The notes: a model not told the origin generated them from the letters alone. 64,000 nucleotides of DNA from Corynebacterium halotolerans (GCF_001056295.1 NZ_JVMD01000020.1:124001-188000), one strand, 5' to 3'. Counted from the stretch's first letter, positions 7,861 to 16,671 are shown. Numbers and translations are program-made.

Positions 7861-8994
7861 ATGTCCACGATTACTGAAGCCCAGGTCCGCACCGCCCTGT
7901 CCACGGTCGAGGATCCCGAGGTCCGTCGCCCGATCACCGAGATCGGCATGGTCAAGTCCATCGCCATTTCGGAGTCGAACGACGTCGCCGTCGAGGTGTA
8001 CCTCACCATCGCCGCGTGCCCGATGAAGAACACCATCGTCGAGCGCACCGAGGATGCCGTCAAGGGCATCGAGGGCGTCGGCGCCGTCACCGTCACCACC
8101 GACGTGATGAACGACGAGCAGCGCCGTGAATTCCGCAACGCCGTCCGCGGCTCGTCCGCCGAGCCGGTGATCCCCTTCGCCCAGCCGGAATCCCGCACCC
8201 GCGTGTACGCGGTGGCGTCGGGCAAGGGCGGCGTCGGCAAGTCGTCGGTGACGGTGAACCTCGCCGCCGCGCTGGCCGCCAAGGGACTGGCCGTCGGCGT
8301 GCTCGACGCCGACGTCTACGGCCACTCCGTACCCCACATGATGGGCTCCGAGGACAAGCCGCACCAGGTCGACGACATGATCATGCCGCCGCAGGCGCAC
8401 GGCGTGTCGCTGATCTCGATCGGCCACTTCGTCGACGACAACGCCCCCGTCGTGTGGCGCGGCCCGATGCTGCACCGCGCGATCCAGCAGTTCCTCGCCG
8501 ACGTCTTCTGGGGCGACCTGGACGTGCTGCTTTTCGACCTGCCCCCGGGGACCGGCGACATCGCCATCTCGGTGGCGCAGCTGGTGCCCAACGCCGAACT
8601 GCTGATCGTGACCACCCCGCAGATGGCGGCGGCCGAGGTCGCCGAGCGCGCCGGCACCATCTCGCTGCAGACCCGCCAGCGCATCGCCGGCGTGATCGAG
8701 AACATGAGCTGGATGGAAATGCCCGACGGCTCGAAGATGGAGGTCTTCGGCTCGGGCGGCGGCGAGACCGTCGCCAAGCGCCTGACGCAGCTGACCGGCG
8801 CGCAGGTGCCGCTCCTGGGCCAGGTGCCGCTGGACACCCGCCTGCGCGAGGGCGGCGACGAGGGCACCCCGATCGTGCTGTCCGAGCCGGAGTCCGGCGC
8901 GGGCAAGGCGCTCAACGACATCGCCGGCAAGCTGTTCACGCGCCGCGAGTCGCTGGCCGGCAAGTCGCTGGGCCTGGGCGTCACGCCGAAGTAG
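7861..8994 (+). CDS. mrp: Mrp/NBP35-type Fe-S cluster carrier ATPase
   Basis: A 377-residue ApbC/Mrp P-loop ATPase that carries iron-sulfur clusters to apoproteins. The N-terminal MIP18-like domain (about 1-95, TVEDPEVRRPITEIGMV) precedes the deviant Walker A ASGKGGVGKSS at about 120-130. Downstream are DLPPGTGDIAISV (Walker B-type region) and a segment ENMSWMEMPDGSKMEVFGSG, where many Mrp proteins carry a C-X-X-C pair; here the cysteines are not visible, so cluster binding at that site may be lost or use other residues. A TAGGAT -10 box overlaps the stop of the DUF1003 gene, suggesting an additional internal leaderless promoter. Confidence 0.92.
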   Translation: MSTITEAQVRTALSTVEDPEVRRPITEIGMVKSIAISESNDVAVEVYLTIAACPMKNTIVERTEDAVKGIEGVGAVTVTTDVMNDEQRREFRNAVRGSSAEPVIPFAQPESRTRVYAVASGKGGVGKSSVTVNLAAALAAKGLAVGVLDADVYGHSVPHMMGSEDKPHQVDDMIMPPQAHGVSLISIGHFVDDNAPVVWRGPMLHRAIQQFLADVFWGDLDVLLFDLPPGTGDIAISVAQLVPNAELLIVTTPQMAAAEVAERAGTISLQTRQRIAGVIENMSWMEMPDGSKMEVFGSGGGETVAKRLTQLTGAQVPLLGQVPLDTRLREGGDEGTPIVLSEPESGAGKALNDIAGKLFTRRESLAGKSLGLGVTPK

Positions 8995-9004
8995 GCGGGC
9001 TTCA

Positions 9005-9029
9005 CCGGCCGGGCATCGCTCCCGGCCGG
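9005..9029. terminator. Hairpin downstream of mrp
   Basis: Perfect 9-bp arms CCGGCCGGG and CCCGGCCGG surround a 7-nt loop, 10 bp after the mrp stop. There is no T-run, so terminator strength is uncertain. Confidence 0.5.
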
Positions 9030-9079
9030 GCCTCCCGCCGGGCTTCACCAGCCGCACCTCACCGGCCGCGCACCAAGCC

Positions 9080-9150
9080 GCCAACCCACCCCGAATGTGC
9101 ACGACCCACCCACTGCGACGGGTCATTTCGCCCAGTCGGGGTGGGTTGGC
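9080..9150. repeat. Long palindrome between mrp and the nitronate monooxygenase gene
   Basis: Perfect 15-bp arms GCCAACCCACCCCGA (9080-9094) and its complement (9136-9150) enclose 41 nt, inside which GACCC/GGGTC can form a second stem. It has no T-tract. Related CCCACC-CG-AATG words recur in the repeat array at 22.4-22.8 kb. Confidence 0.75.
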
Positions 9151-9194
9151 CGTTTCGGGCTGCGCAGGCCCTACTCCGCGGGCCCTCAATTGCG

Positions 9195-9200
9195 TAATCT
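9195..9200 (+). promoter_or_regulatory. Leaderless -10 box of the nitronate monooxygenase gene
   Basis: TAATCT, then 7 nt, then the ATG at 9208. Confidence 0.6.
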
Positions 9201-9207
9201 GAACGCC

Positions 9208-10347
9208 ATGTTCAGTCCCCGCGACCTCCCGCTCCCCCTCGTCGGCGCCCCGATGGCCGGCGGCCCGTCGACGCCCGAACTCGTCGCCGAGGTCGCGCGC
9301 GCCGGAGGCCTGGGCATGGTCGCGGCGGGTTACCTGACGGCCGAAAAGCTCGGCGAGGCCATCGATTCCGCTTTCTCGCTTTACGACGGCCCGCCGTCCC
9401 GACGTCCCGCCCACGGGTTCCCCGACCGCAATGGGTCGGGCGGCGGGCGCATCGGCGTGAACCTGTTCGTGCCGAACCCGGACGTGTCCGACGGCTGGCG
9501 CGAGTACCGCGACCGCCTCGCCGCCGACTTCCCCTCCGTGGAACTCCCCGAGGACCCGAAGTGGTCCGACGACGACTGGGACGCGAAGATCGCGCTGCTG
9601 ACCGGCGACGGCGCGGCGTCGTCGTCGAGCGGCCGGGTGGCCACCGTGACCTTCACCTTCGGGCTGCCCAAGCGGCGGATCGTGCGCGCCCTCAACGACG
9701 CCGGAAAGTCCGTCGGCGTGACCGTGACCAGCCAGGACGAAGCGCGGGCGGCGCTGGCCGTCGGCGCCGACTACCTGGTCGTCCAGGGCCCCGGCGCGGG
9801 TGGCCACCAGTCGACGTTCGCGGTGTCCGAGATGCCCGCGGCGGTGGGCTTCCACGCGGGTGTCTCGGGGACGGCGGCGCTGGTGCGGTCGGTGCGCCAG
9901 CTGACCGAGGACTACGCAGTGATGGTCGACGGCGAGGCGACGACCGTGCCCATCGTCGCCACCGGCGGCGTCGGCGGGCGCCACGACGTTCGGGTGCTCA
10001 TCGAAGCCGGCGCCGACGCCGTGCAGGTGGGCACGCTGCTGCTCACGGCCGGCGAGGCGGGGACGAAGGAACCGCACCGCAACGCGCTGCTGGCCCACGA
10101 CCGTGACACGGTGCTGACCAGATGCTTCTCCGGCCGCTACGCCCGGGCGCTGGAAAACGACTTCACGCTGGAGTATTCGGACATCGCGCCGGCGGCGTAC
10201 CCGCACGTGCATTTCCTGACGTCCCCGATCCGCGCGGCCGCCACCGCCGCCGGCGATCCCGAGGGCCTGAACCTGTGGGCGGGCGTCGGGCACCGGTCGT
10301 GCCGTGCGGCATCCGCCGCGGAGATTCTGGCCGAACTGACACCGTAG
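9208..10347 (+). CDS. Nitronate monooxygenase / NPD-like flavoenzyme
   Basis: A 379-residue FMN-dependent TIM-barrel enzyme of the 2-nitropropane dioxygenase (nitronate monooxygenase) family, which oxidises alkyl nitronates such as propionate-3-nitronate. The N-terminus LPLPLVGAPMAGGPSTPELV is the typical first strand/FMN region; GADYLVVQGPGAGGHQ and PIVATGGVGGRHD are the phosphate-binding segments, and GTLLLTAGEAG follows. About 40 residues in the middle (SRRPAHGFPDRNGSGGGR and following) are non-conserved and contain a dispersed 10-mer copy (9378-9387). The ATG at 9208 sits exactly 7 nt after a TAATCT box. A second, different family member lies in the fad cluster. The physiological substrate is unknown. 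Confidence 0.85.
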   Translation: MFSPRDLPLPLVGAPMAGGPSTPELVAEVARAGGLGMVAAGYLTAEKLGEAIDSAFSLYDGPPSRRPAHGFPDRNGSGGGRIGVNLFVPNPDVSDGWREYRDRLAADFPSVELPEDPKWSDDDWDAKIALLTGDGAASSSSGRVATVTFTFGLPKRRIVRALNDAGKSVGVTVTSQDEARAALAVGADYLVVQGPGAGGHQSTFAVSEMPAAVGFHAGVSGTAALVRSVRQLTEDYAVMVDGEATTVPIVATGGVGGRHDVRVLIEAGADAVQVGTLLLTAGEAGTKEPHRNALLAHDRDTVLTRCFSGRYARALENDFTLEYSDIAPAAYPHVHFLTSPIRAAATAAGDPEGLNLWAGVGHRSCRAASAAEILAELTP

Positions 10348-10393
10348 GCGGCGGATTCAAAGGGTGGGCGTCGTAGGCGGCGGCATCAAAGCG
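10344..10393. repeat. Short direct repeat at convergent gene ends
   Basis: GTAGGCGGCGG followed by ATTCAAAG or CATCAAAG occurs twice, 29 bp apart. The first copy contains the TAG stop of the upstream gene. Confidence 0.5.
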
Positions 10394-10434
10394 CGGACAC
10401 CGCGGCGGCCGAGCGCCCAATCGCCGTCCGCAGA

Positions 10435-11019
10435 CTAAAGAACGTCGTCGTCGGCCCAGTTGCGGACGCCCGAAGCCTGGCCACCGGGCTGCGCGCCACC
10501 GGTGGGCCCCGCCGCGCCCGTCGCGCCCGCGGCACCATTCGCGCCGGTCGCGCCCGTGGCACCGGCGTCGTTGAGGTTCACCGTGTTGTTCACTCCGGAA
10601 CCCGGGTTGGGCTGCGCGGCACCCGCCGCGCCGGACCCCACGGCACCGGCTCCGGCAGCACCCGCACCAGCGGCCCCTGCACCGGTCGCGCCGGCGTCGG
10701 CGGCCCCTCCACCCGCGGCCGGCTTGCCGGAAAGCAGGTCGAGGTAGGTGTCGTCGCCGTCGAAAAGCGTGCGCGTCAGCGCCGTCTTGGGGTTGAGCTT
10801 GCGCAGCTCGCCCAGCTCCCCGAGCGGCTTGCGCAGTTCGTCGAAGTCCTCGCCGAGCTCGCCGGTGAGGCTCTGTTTCGCGTCGTCGATCGCGGTGCGG
10901 GCCGCGAGGATCATCGCCCGGACATCGGTGATGATGTGCGGCAGCCGCTCGGGCCCGATCAGCACCAGGCCGACGATGAGAATGAGGAGGATCTCTCCCC
11001 AACCGACATTTGAGAACAC
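10435..11019 (-). CDS. tatB: Sec-independent (Tat) translocase subunit TatB
   Basis: Membrane subunit of the twin-arginine translocase. From the GTG at 11019 (AAGGTGG 7 nt upstream), the first 20 residues form a membrane helix with the TatB signature [22 protein letters not shown], including the conserved Glu and the GPE(R)LP hinge. An amphipathic helix and a charged region to about residue 100 follow. The last ~90 residues are unusual: a long Gly-Ala-Xaa run (GATGATGANGAAGATGAAG and similar) resembling collagen-type triplets, far from the TatB core. Its position beside htrA, the anti-sigma factor and sigE matches the mycobacterial order and links export with envelope stress. Confidence 0.93.
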   Translation of the reverse strand: MFSNVGWGEILLILIVGLVLIGPERLPHIITDVRAMILAARTAIDDAKQSLTGELGEDFDELRKPLGELGELRKLNPKTALTRTLFDGDDTYLDLLSGKPAAGGGAADAGATGAGAAGAGAAGAGAVGSGAAGAAQPNPGSGVNNTVNLNDAGATGATGANGAAGATGAAGPTGGAQPGGQASGVRNWADDDVL

Positions 11020-11109
11020 GGGAAACCACCTTAGCCGCCGCGCCACGCGATTGCAGGTGCGGGGCGCGGTTCCCGGCCGACGCGGACCATCCCCGCGGAG
11101 TAGCGCGGC

Positions 11110-12609
11110 CTACCCTCGCGGGGTGACGTCGAGTTCCATGGTCTGCCCGCGGCGGACGATGGTCACGCGGACCGGCTCATCCGCGCCGGCCGACCAGACG
11201 GCCACGGTCAACTCGTCGGCCGACCCCACCGCCCGGTCGCCCACGGCGGTGATCACGTCGCGCTCGCGGATGCCGGCGGCCTCGGCGGGCCCGCCGGGCA
11301 CCAGGGTGGCGACCTCCGCACCGGTCACGGCCCCGTTCGCCGCGGACCGCGCGGTGACGCCGATGCTCGGGTGCACGGGCTCTTCACCCGCGATGAGCTG
11401 CTCGGCGATGTCCTTGGCCATGTTGATGGGGATGGCGAAACCCAGGCCCTGCGACCCGCCGGACACCGTGTAGATGACGGTGTTGATGCCGATCACCGCC
11501 CCGCGCAGGTCGACGAGCGGCCCACCGGAGTTGCCCGGGTTGATCGACGCATCGGTCTGGATCGCGTCGGCGAAACCGTCGGTGTCGGTGCCCTCGCCCG
11601 CCAGGCGCACGGGCCGGTTCAGCGCCGAGACGATGCCCGACGTCACCGTGCCGTTGAGCCCCTGCGGCGAACCCATCGCGATGACGGTGTCGCCGACGCG
11701 CACCTTCGAGGAATCGGCCAGCTCGGCGACGGTGAGCCCGGCGACGTTCTCCACGCGGATCACGGCCAGGTCGGTCATCGTGTCGCGGCCGACGATGCGC
11801 GCGGGCACGCTGCGCGGGATGCCGTCCACCTTGAACGTGACCGTCAGCGTCGCGCCGGGGACGTCGGCGGCGGAGACGACGTGGTTGTTGGTCAGGATGT
11901 GCCCGTCGCCGTCGAGGACCACGCCCGAGCCGACGCCGCTGATGCCCGGCGCGCCGATGTTGATCGACGCCACCGCCGGTTCGACGCGCGTGGCGACCTC
12001 GCCGATCTCGGTCAGGTCGCCGGAACCGGGCCGCCCGTCGACCTGGCGCAGCTCGACGCGCTCGTGGCCCGAGCGGAACGTCTTGCCCGCCCAGCCGCCG
12101 GCGAATCCTCCGATCCCGCCGAGCGCCAGCACTACCGCCGCCCCCAGCGCGAGGAAGCGCCACGGCACGATCCGGCCGAACATCACCTCGCGCACGTCGA
12201 CGCGCGGCACCGGGACGACGGGTTCCTCCTCCGGTCGCTCCGCCTTCCGCGCCGTCCCGCCGGTGACCATGCGCGTGCGCGCGTCGGCCCACGGCGAGTA
12301 CCCGCCGCGGCTGCCGCCGCCGGATTCCGCCTGACCGTCCGAATCGCCGAACAGCCCGCCGCCGCCATCGCGTGACGACGCCCCGCCGCTGCCCCGTTCC
12401 GGCGGCAACTGCAGGCCCTGGTGGGTGCGGCCGGCGGGCGCGAAGGCCGCGTCCCATTCGATGTCGTGCGCCGCGACGATGCGGCCGAGGTCGACGTCGG
12501 CGCCGGCCGTTTCGTCGATGTGCCGGGGATCCGCCCCACCGACCACGCCCGGCGGCCGCGCGAACGGATCGTTCCGTGCCGGCTCCGGCTGCTCCCCCGG
12601 CCCCGTCAC
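11110..12609 (-). CDS. htrA: HtrA/DegP-type membrane-anchored serine protease with PDZ domain
   Basis: A 499-residue envelope quality-control protease. About 140 N-terminal residues are a disordered, acidic Gly/Ser/Pro-rich cytoplasmic region. One membrane helix lies at about 150-172, followed by a trypsin-like domain with His243 (LTNNHVV), Asp280 (TMTDLAVI) and Ser361 (NPGNSGGPL), then one PDZ domain (about 400-495; VPGGPAEAAGIRERDVI). The complete triad predicts activity. The start is GTG at 12609, overlapping the anti-sigma stop codon in GTGA, so translation is coupled. In mycobacteria HtrA lies in the same place and contributes to SigE regulation and cell-wall homeostasis; the same role here is inference. 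Confidence 0.93.
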   Translation of the reverse strand: MTGPGEQPEPARNDPFARPPGVVGGADPRHIDETAGADVDLGRIVAAHDIEWDAAFAPAGRTHQGLQLPPERGSGGASSRDGGGGLFGDSDGQAESGGGSRGGYSPWADARTRMVTGGTARKAERPEEEPVVPVPRVDVREVMFGRIVPWRFLALGAAVVLALGGIGGFAGGWAGKTFRSGHERVELRQVDGRPGSGDLTEIGEVATRVEPAVASINIGAPGISGVGSGVVLDGDGHILTNNHVVSAADVPGATLTVTFKVDGIPRSVPARIVGRDTMTDLAVIRVENVAGLTVAELADSSKVRVGDTVIAMGSPQGLNGTVTSGIVSALNRPVRLAGEGTDTDGFADAIQTDASINPGNSGGPLVDLRGAVIGINTVIYTVSGGSQGLGFAIPINMAKDIAEQLIAGEEPVHPSIGVTARSAANGAVTGAEVATLVPGGPAEAAGIRERDVITAVGDRAVGSADELTVAVWSAGADEPVRVTIVRRGQTMELDVTPRG

Positions 12610-12965
12610 TGGCCGTTCCTGGACTTGCGCAGGGTGCGCCACGCCGATTCCACGAACGCCGCCAGCGAATCGGGGCGGCGGTGCGACAGCCGCCGGGCGC
12701 CGGGCGCATTCTCCGGCATCTGGTCCCGCGACATCGACGCCAGGCGCTTCCTCAGCTCGGCGGGGATGTGCACCTCGCTGGAATCGCGCAGCCGCCGCGC
12801 GGCCTGGCGCTGGCGGGCCACCTCACGACGGCATTCACCGCACGCGAGCAAATGCTCCTGGGCACGCCGGTGCGCGCTCGGGCTGAGCTCCCCGTCTACG
12901 AAGGCCGCCACGGCCTCCGTCCCCAAATGATCGGTCGACGCGAACTCATGATGCGGTGCAGCCAT
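12606..12965 (-). CDS. ZAS-domain anti-sigma factor for SigE
   Basis: A 119-residue zinc-associated anti-sigma factor (RseA/CseE type). The motif HLLACGEC gives the H-X3-C-X2-C zinc site at about residues 38-45, and a single helix follows. No membrane segment is evident, so it is probably cytosolic and redox- or phosphorylation-responsive. AGGAGG lies 6 nt before the ATG at 12965. It follows sigE on the same strand and overlaps htrA by 4 nt. The partner is inferred to be the adjacent sigma factor. Confidence 0.9.
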   Translation of the reverse strand: MAAPHHEFASTDHLGTEAVAAFVDGELSPSAHRRAQEHLLACGECRREVARQRQAARRLRDSSEVHIPAELRKRLASMSRDQMPENAPGARRLSHRRPDSLAAFVESAWRTLRKSRNGQ

Positions 12966-13132
12966 TCCGCGCCTCCTCACGGGTGTCGGGCGATGGGCGC
13001 GAACGCCGGACCGTCGTCAGGCAACCGCGCGGAAAACCGCGGCGCGACGGACCGGCCACCCACCGGATGATTCTCTTGCCCACGATACCGAGGAGCCCCG
13101 CGGCGCGGGGCGAACGACGCCGACCGCCCGGA

Positions 13133-13795
13133 TCAGCGCACGTGGCTGAAGCTGCCCAGCTCCTCGCGCTCGCGCTCCGCGGCCTCCAGGTGCGCCCGCA
13201 GCTGCGAGCGGGCGCGGTGGATGCGGGAACGGACGGTGCCCATCTTCACGCCGAGGGTGTCGGCGATCTCCTCGTAGGTCAGGCCCACGACGTCACACAG
13301 CACGACCGCCGCGCGGTAATCCGGGTGCAGGGCGGCCAGCGCGCGCTCCAAGTCCGGGTCCAGGTTCGCGTCGGCGTACACCTGCTCCGGCGTCGGCGCG
13401 GTGCCCGGCACGCGGTCGTAATTCTCCGGCAGCGCCTCCATCCGGATGGCCTGGCGGTGGCGGACCATGTCCAGGAACAGATTCGTGGTGATGCGGTGCA
13501 GCCACCCCTGGAACGTCCCCGGCTTGTAGCGCTTCAACGACCGGAACACCCGCATGAACGTCTCCTGCGTCAGGTCCTCCGCGTCATGCGGGTTGCCCGT
13601 CAGGCGGAACGCCAGGCGGTAGACGCTGTCGCCGTGCTCCTCGACGAGCTGCGACCAGCTTGGCATCTCCCCCTCGCCCGCGTCGAAGGCGGCCGTGCCG
13701 GAAAGGGTCTCGGGCGCCGCGGGAGCGGCCGTGGCCGTGTCGAGCGCCTCGGGGAGCGCGTCGATGCGTGCGCGGGAAGAGCCTTCGTCGTTCAT
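13133..13795 (-). CDS. sigE: ECF RNA polymerase sigma factor SigE
   Basis: A 220-residue group 4 (ECF) sigma factor. An acidic/Ala-rich N-terminal extension of about 45 residues precedes region 2 (about 48-118; [20 protein letters not shown] and the -10-recognition helix [13 protein letters not shown]). A linker and region 4 follow, with helix-turn-helix [20 protein letters not shown] at about 170-190 for -35 recognition. Order and orientation sigE, anti-sigma, htrA, tatB match the mycobacterial envelope-stress locus. 167 bp separate it from the anti-sigma gene and contain a G/C hairpin (GCCCCGCGGCGCGGGGC near 13094), so the latter may be partly attenuated. Confidence 0.94.
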   Translation of the reverse strand: MNDEGSSRARIDALPEALDTATAAPAAPETLSGTAAFDAGEGEMPSWSQLVEEHGDSVYRLAFRLTGNPHDAEDLTQETFMRVFRSLKRYKPGTFQGWLHRITTNLFLDMVRHRQAIRMEALPENYDRVPGTAPTPEQVYADANLDPDLERALAALHPDYRAAVVLCDVVGLTYEEIADTLGVKMGTVRSRIHRARSQLRAHLEAAEREREELGSFSHVR

Positions 13796-13951
13796 GGGAG
13801 GTACCTTGCCCTATTCACCTGGGGGTCCATTGACCTTAACCTGATAGACGAGTGTGAGTACAGTTCCAATTCGGCAACGAACGTCCGCCCGCGGGTCGCC
13901 TTCGCCCCGCGTTTCCGGCGCGCCGTCACCTGCGGGCCGGGCCAAAGACCC

Positions 13952-13957
13952 TAGACT
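13952..13957 (+). promoter_or_regulatory. Leaderless -10 box of the methyltransferase-like gene
   Basis: TAGACT, then CGGCCCC (7 nt), then the GTG at 13965. Confidence 0.6.
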
Positions 13958-13964
13958 CGGCCCC

Positions 13965-14630
13965 GTGACCGATTCCGCAGCTCCGATCTCCGCCCTCGAC
14001 GCCATGAGCGCCCACATCAACGCCACCGCCGTGGCCGATGAGGCCCTGGCCGGCGCGCGCGACGACGCCGCCGAATTCGGCCTGTCGATCCCCGACGCCG
14101 TCGCCGGCGGCATGCTCACCGCCTTCGCCGCCCTCGCCTCGGCCCACCGCCCCGATGGGCCGGCCGCCGTCGCCGCGACCCCCGCCGTCGGCGTCGTGGG
14201 CCTGCACCTCTTCGCCGGCATGCCCGACAACGGCGTGCTGACGTGCATCGATCCCGAAATCGAGCACCAGAAACTCGCCCGCGACGCATTCCGCCGCGCC
14301 GGCGTCGGCCCGTCGCGCCACCGTTTCCTGCCCTCGCGCCCGCTGGACGTGCTGGGTCGCCTGGCGCCGGGCGCCTACGACCTCATCTACGCCGACGTCT
14401 CCCCCGCGGAGGTGGCGGTGTTCCGCGAGCGTGCGTGGCCCCTGCTTTCCGACGGCGGCGTGCTCATCTTCGCCGGCGTCCTCCTCGACGGGACCATCGC
14501 CGACGAATCCCGCCGCGACCGCGACACCGTCGCCGCCCGGGAGGCCGAGAAGCACCTCCTCGAGCGCGAAGACGCCCTGGTCACCCGCATGCCGATCGGC
14601 GCGGGGGCCATTGCGCTGATCAAGAAGTAG
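13965..14630 (+). CDS. O-methyltransferase-like protein with altered SAM motif
   Basis: A 221-residue protein with the class I O-methyltransferase layout that neighbours sigE in mycobacteria. Recognisable parts are the helix around residue 40 (FGLSIPDAVAGGMLTAFA), the strand after motif I (NGVLTCIDPEIEHQKLARDAF), the acidic YDLIYADVSP and GGVLIFAGVLLDG. Where family members carry a Gly-rich ExGTGTG-type loop, this protein reads AATPAVGVVGLHLF, so the SAM-binding loop is degenerate and activity is doubtful. The GTG start is fixed by a leaderless TAGACT box 7 nt upstream. It is divergent from sigE and followed after 5 bp by the LD-carboxypeptidase, likely one transcript. Confidence 0.75.
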   Translation: MTDSAAPISALDAMSAHINATAVADEALAGARDDAAEFGLSIPDAVAGGMLTAFAALASAHRPDGPAAVAATPAVGVVGLHLFAGMPDNGVLTCIDPEIEHQKLARDAFRRAGVGPSRHRFLPSRPLDVLGRLAPGAYDLIYADVSPAEVAVFRERAWPLLSDGGVLIFAGVLLDGTIADESRRDRDTVAAREAEKHLLEREDALVTRMPIGAGAIALIKK

Positions 14631-14635
14631 GGGCG

Positions 14636-15796
14636 ATGCCGGAGCGAACGGGGCCGGGCTCTCGCCCCCACCCCGACCAGCCGCGTTTCCGCAGGCTCCG
14701 CCGGGGCGACCGCGTCGCGGTCATTTCACCGTCCTTCGCGGCGCCGTCGGTGGGCCCGCACGTCCACGAGCAGGCCCTCCGCCGGATCCGCGACGAGCTC
14801 GGCCTCGTCCCCGTCGAGTACCCCTGCACGCGGCGTCCGTCATCCCCCGCCGACCGCGCCGCCGACATTCACGCCGCGTTCTCCGATCCGGAGATCCGGG
14901 CGGTGTTCGCCACCGTCGGCGGCTCCGATCAGGTCAAGGTCATCTCGCTTCTCGACGACGACGTCCTCCGCGACAACCCCAAACCCTTCTTCGGATACTC
15001 GGACAACTCGCATCTGCTCAATCATCTGCACGGACTCGGCGTCGGCGGGTTCTACGGCGGCTCCACCCAGGTTCACCTCGGTGCCGGACCGGCGATCGAC
15101 GACATCCACATGATCGCCCTGCGCGCCGCCCTCTTCGGAGAGGCTCCCGGCGGCGATGGTTCGGGCAGCTCCGGCTCCTCCGGCGGCTTCGCCGTTCCCG
15201 GCGGGTCCGGCGGCTCCGGAACCTCCGGCAGCGTGGAAGTCGAGATCACGGATCCCGGCGAGATGGAGGATTTCGGCGTCGACTGGCCGTCGCCGGATGC
15301 GGTCACGAGGTTCGGCGAGCGGCGTCCGACGCGCCCCTGGGAGTGGTCGGGCCCCTCCATCGAGGTCGCCGGGCCCACGTGGGGCGGCTGCCTGGAATCA
15401 CTGTCGGAGATCGGGATGGCGGGGAGGCTGCCCGCTCCGGAAACGCTGCGCGGCGCGATCCTCATGGTCGAGACCAGCGAAGAAGTGCCGACTCCGGCGT
15501 GGGTCGCCCGATGGATGACCTGCCTCGGCGAACGGGGGATCCTCGGGGCCGTCGCCGGCGTCATCGCGGCGTGCCCGCCGTCGTCGACGTTCACGAACGT
15601 CCCCTCCGAGGCGGACCGCCGGGCCTACGCCGACGATCAGGCGCGCGCGATCATCTCCACCGTGTCCGCGTACAACCCCGGCGCCCCCGTGTGCGTGGGC
15701 ATCCCCTTCGGGCACACGCGCCCGCAGTGGGTTCTGCCCTACGGCGGGCGGGTGCGCCTGGACGGCGTCAACCGCCGCGTGTTCGCGACCTACTGA
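14636..15796 (+). CDS. S66-family LD-carboxypeptidase-like peptidase
   Basis: A 386-residue member of peptidase family S66 (muramoyltetrapeptide LD-carboxypeptidase/MccF type), serine enzymes acting on peptidoglycan-derived or microcin-like peptides. The nucleophile elbow is FGYSDNSHLL at about residue 120. Downstream ILMVETSEE and GIPFGHTRPQW supply the Glu and His of the Ser-His-Glu triad. Between the two domains is a low-complexity Gly/Ser insertion of about 35 residues (from GGDGSGSSGSSGG). No signal peptide is seen, so it probably acts in the cytosol. MccF-like and LdcA-like activities cannot be separated from sequence alone. Confidence 0.85.
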   Translation: MPERTGPGSRPHPDQPRFRRLRRGDRVAVISPSFAAPSVGPHVHEQALRRIRDELGLVPVEYPCTRRPSSPADRAADIHAAFSDPEIRAVFATVGGSDQVKVISLLDDDVLRDNPKPFFGYSDNSHLLNHLHGLGVGGFYGGSTQVHLGAGPAIDDIHMIALRAALFGEAPGGDGSGSSGSSGGFAVPGGSGGSGTSGSVEVEITDPGEMEDFGVDWPSPDAVTRFGERRPTRPWEWSGPSIEVAGPTWGGCLESLSEIGMAGRLPAPETLRGAILMVETSEEVPTPAWVARWMTCLGERGILGAVAGVIAACPPSSTFTNVPSEADRRAYADDQARAIISTVSAYNPGAPVCVGIPFGHTRPQWVLPYGGRVRLDGVNRRVFATY

Positions 15797-15800
15797 CGCC

Positions 15801-16409
15801 TCAGCGCGCGGAGGCGGTCGCCTCGACGATGGCCGAGCAGAACTGCTCCAGGTCACCCGGGTTGCGCGAGGTGATGATGTTCCCGTCGACCACCAGCGGC
15901 TCGTCAACCCAGTCCGCACCGGCGTTGAGCAGGTCGTTCTTGCATGAGACGTAGGACGTCAGCTTCGTCCCGGACGCCAGACCGGCATCGATGAGGATCC
16001 ACGGCGCATGGCAGATCGCCGCGAGCGGGCGGCCGGTCTGGTGGAACGCCTTGACGAAACGCAGCACGCCATCGTCGATGCGCGCCGCATCCGCGTTGAG
16101 GGTGCCGCCCGGCAACACCAGTGCATCGAAGCTCTCGACGTCGGCCTCCTTGACGTCGACGTCGACGACGAAGGAATCGGCGTGCTCCCAGTCGCCGTTC
16201 ATGGCCACGAAGGAGCCGTCGGCGTAGGACACGATCACCGGCTCGCCGCCGGCGGCCCGGATCGCGCGCATCGGATCGGTCAGCTCGACCTGCTCGACGC
16301 CCTGCCCCGCCAGCACCGCCACGCGACGCCCTTCGAGCACGCGGCTCACCGCGGGCGACTGGTTGGCCTGGTCCTGGTTCGCCTGATCCTGATTGGTCGA
16401 ATCCGTCAT
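15801..16409 (-). CDS. DJ-1/PfpI-family protein (deglycase/YhbO-like)
   Basis: A 202-residue cytosolic protein of the PfpI/DJ-1 superfamily, which includes stress-induced glyoxalase III/deglycase-type proteins. The nucleophile Cys is in AAICHAPW at about residue 125, with the preceding LVLPGGTLNAD segment and a conserved early Glu (EQVELTDPM). The N-terminus has a short duplicated Asn/Gln run (NQDQANQDQANQ). The ATG at 16409 has AGGAG 6 nt upstream. It is convergent with the LD-carboxypeptidase gene, 4 bp apart. Confidence 0.88.
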   Translation of the reverse strand: MTDSTNQDQANQDQANQSPAVSRVLEGRRVAVLAGQGVEQVELTDPMRAIRAAGGEPVIVSYADGSFVAMNGDWEHADSFVVDVDVKEADVESFDALVLPGGTLNADAARIDDGVLRFVKAFHQTGRPLAAICHAPWILIDAGLASGTKLTSYVSCKNDLLNAGADWVDEPLVVDGNIITSRNPGDLEQFCSAIVEATASAR

Positions 16410-16580
16410 GGTCTCCTCATTCCTCATTCGTCCAACATCCGTCCATCGAATCCGAGGCGATGACGCCCCGGCCCGGACCGCCCGATCCGCGACCGCGGAT
16501 ATCGGCGACCCAGCGGTGACCATTATTCACTGATCGGGGACGGCGTGCCACAACCGGCCGCGCCCCCTGACAACGCAAAA

Positions 16581-16611
16581 GCCGCGGCACGTGAGAGACA
16601 CGCGCCGCGGC
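16581..16611 (-). terminator. Terminator of glgC
   Basis: Identical self-complementary 8-bp arms GCCGCGGC (16581-16588 and 16604-16611), read on the minus strand, are followed by TTTTGCG. Confidence 0.7.
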
Positions 16612-16661
16612 CGTTCCGCCGAAAACCGGGGCGGACGCCGGGGAGTCAATGACGCCGGGAC

Positions 16662-16671
16662 GTCGTCAAGC
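16662..16671 (+). repeat. Dispersed 10-mer GTCGTCAAGC downstream of glgC
   Basis: An exact intergenic copy; it is flanked by GAACGCG, the same right flank as the copies at 19494 and 19843. Confidence 0.7.

Noticed and set aside
5714..10293. Long minus-strand open frames opposite the MgtE-like, mrp and nitronate monooxygenase genes
   Set aside because: Shadows of the real plus-strand genes; no ribosome-binding sites and compositionally implausible proteins.
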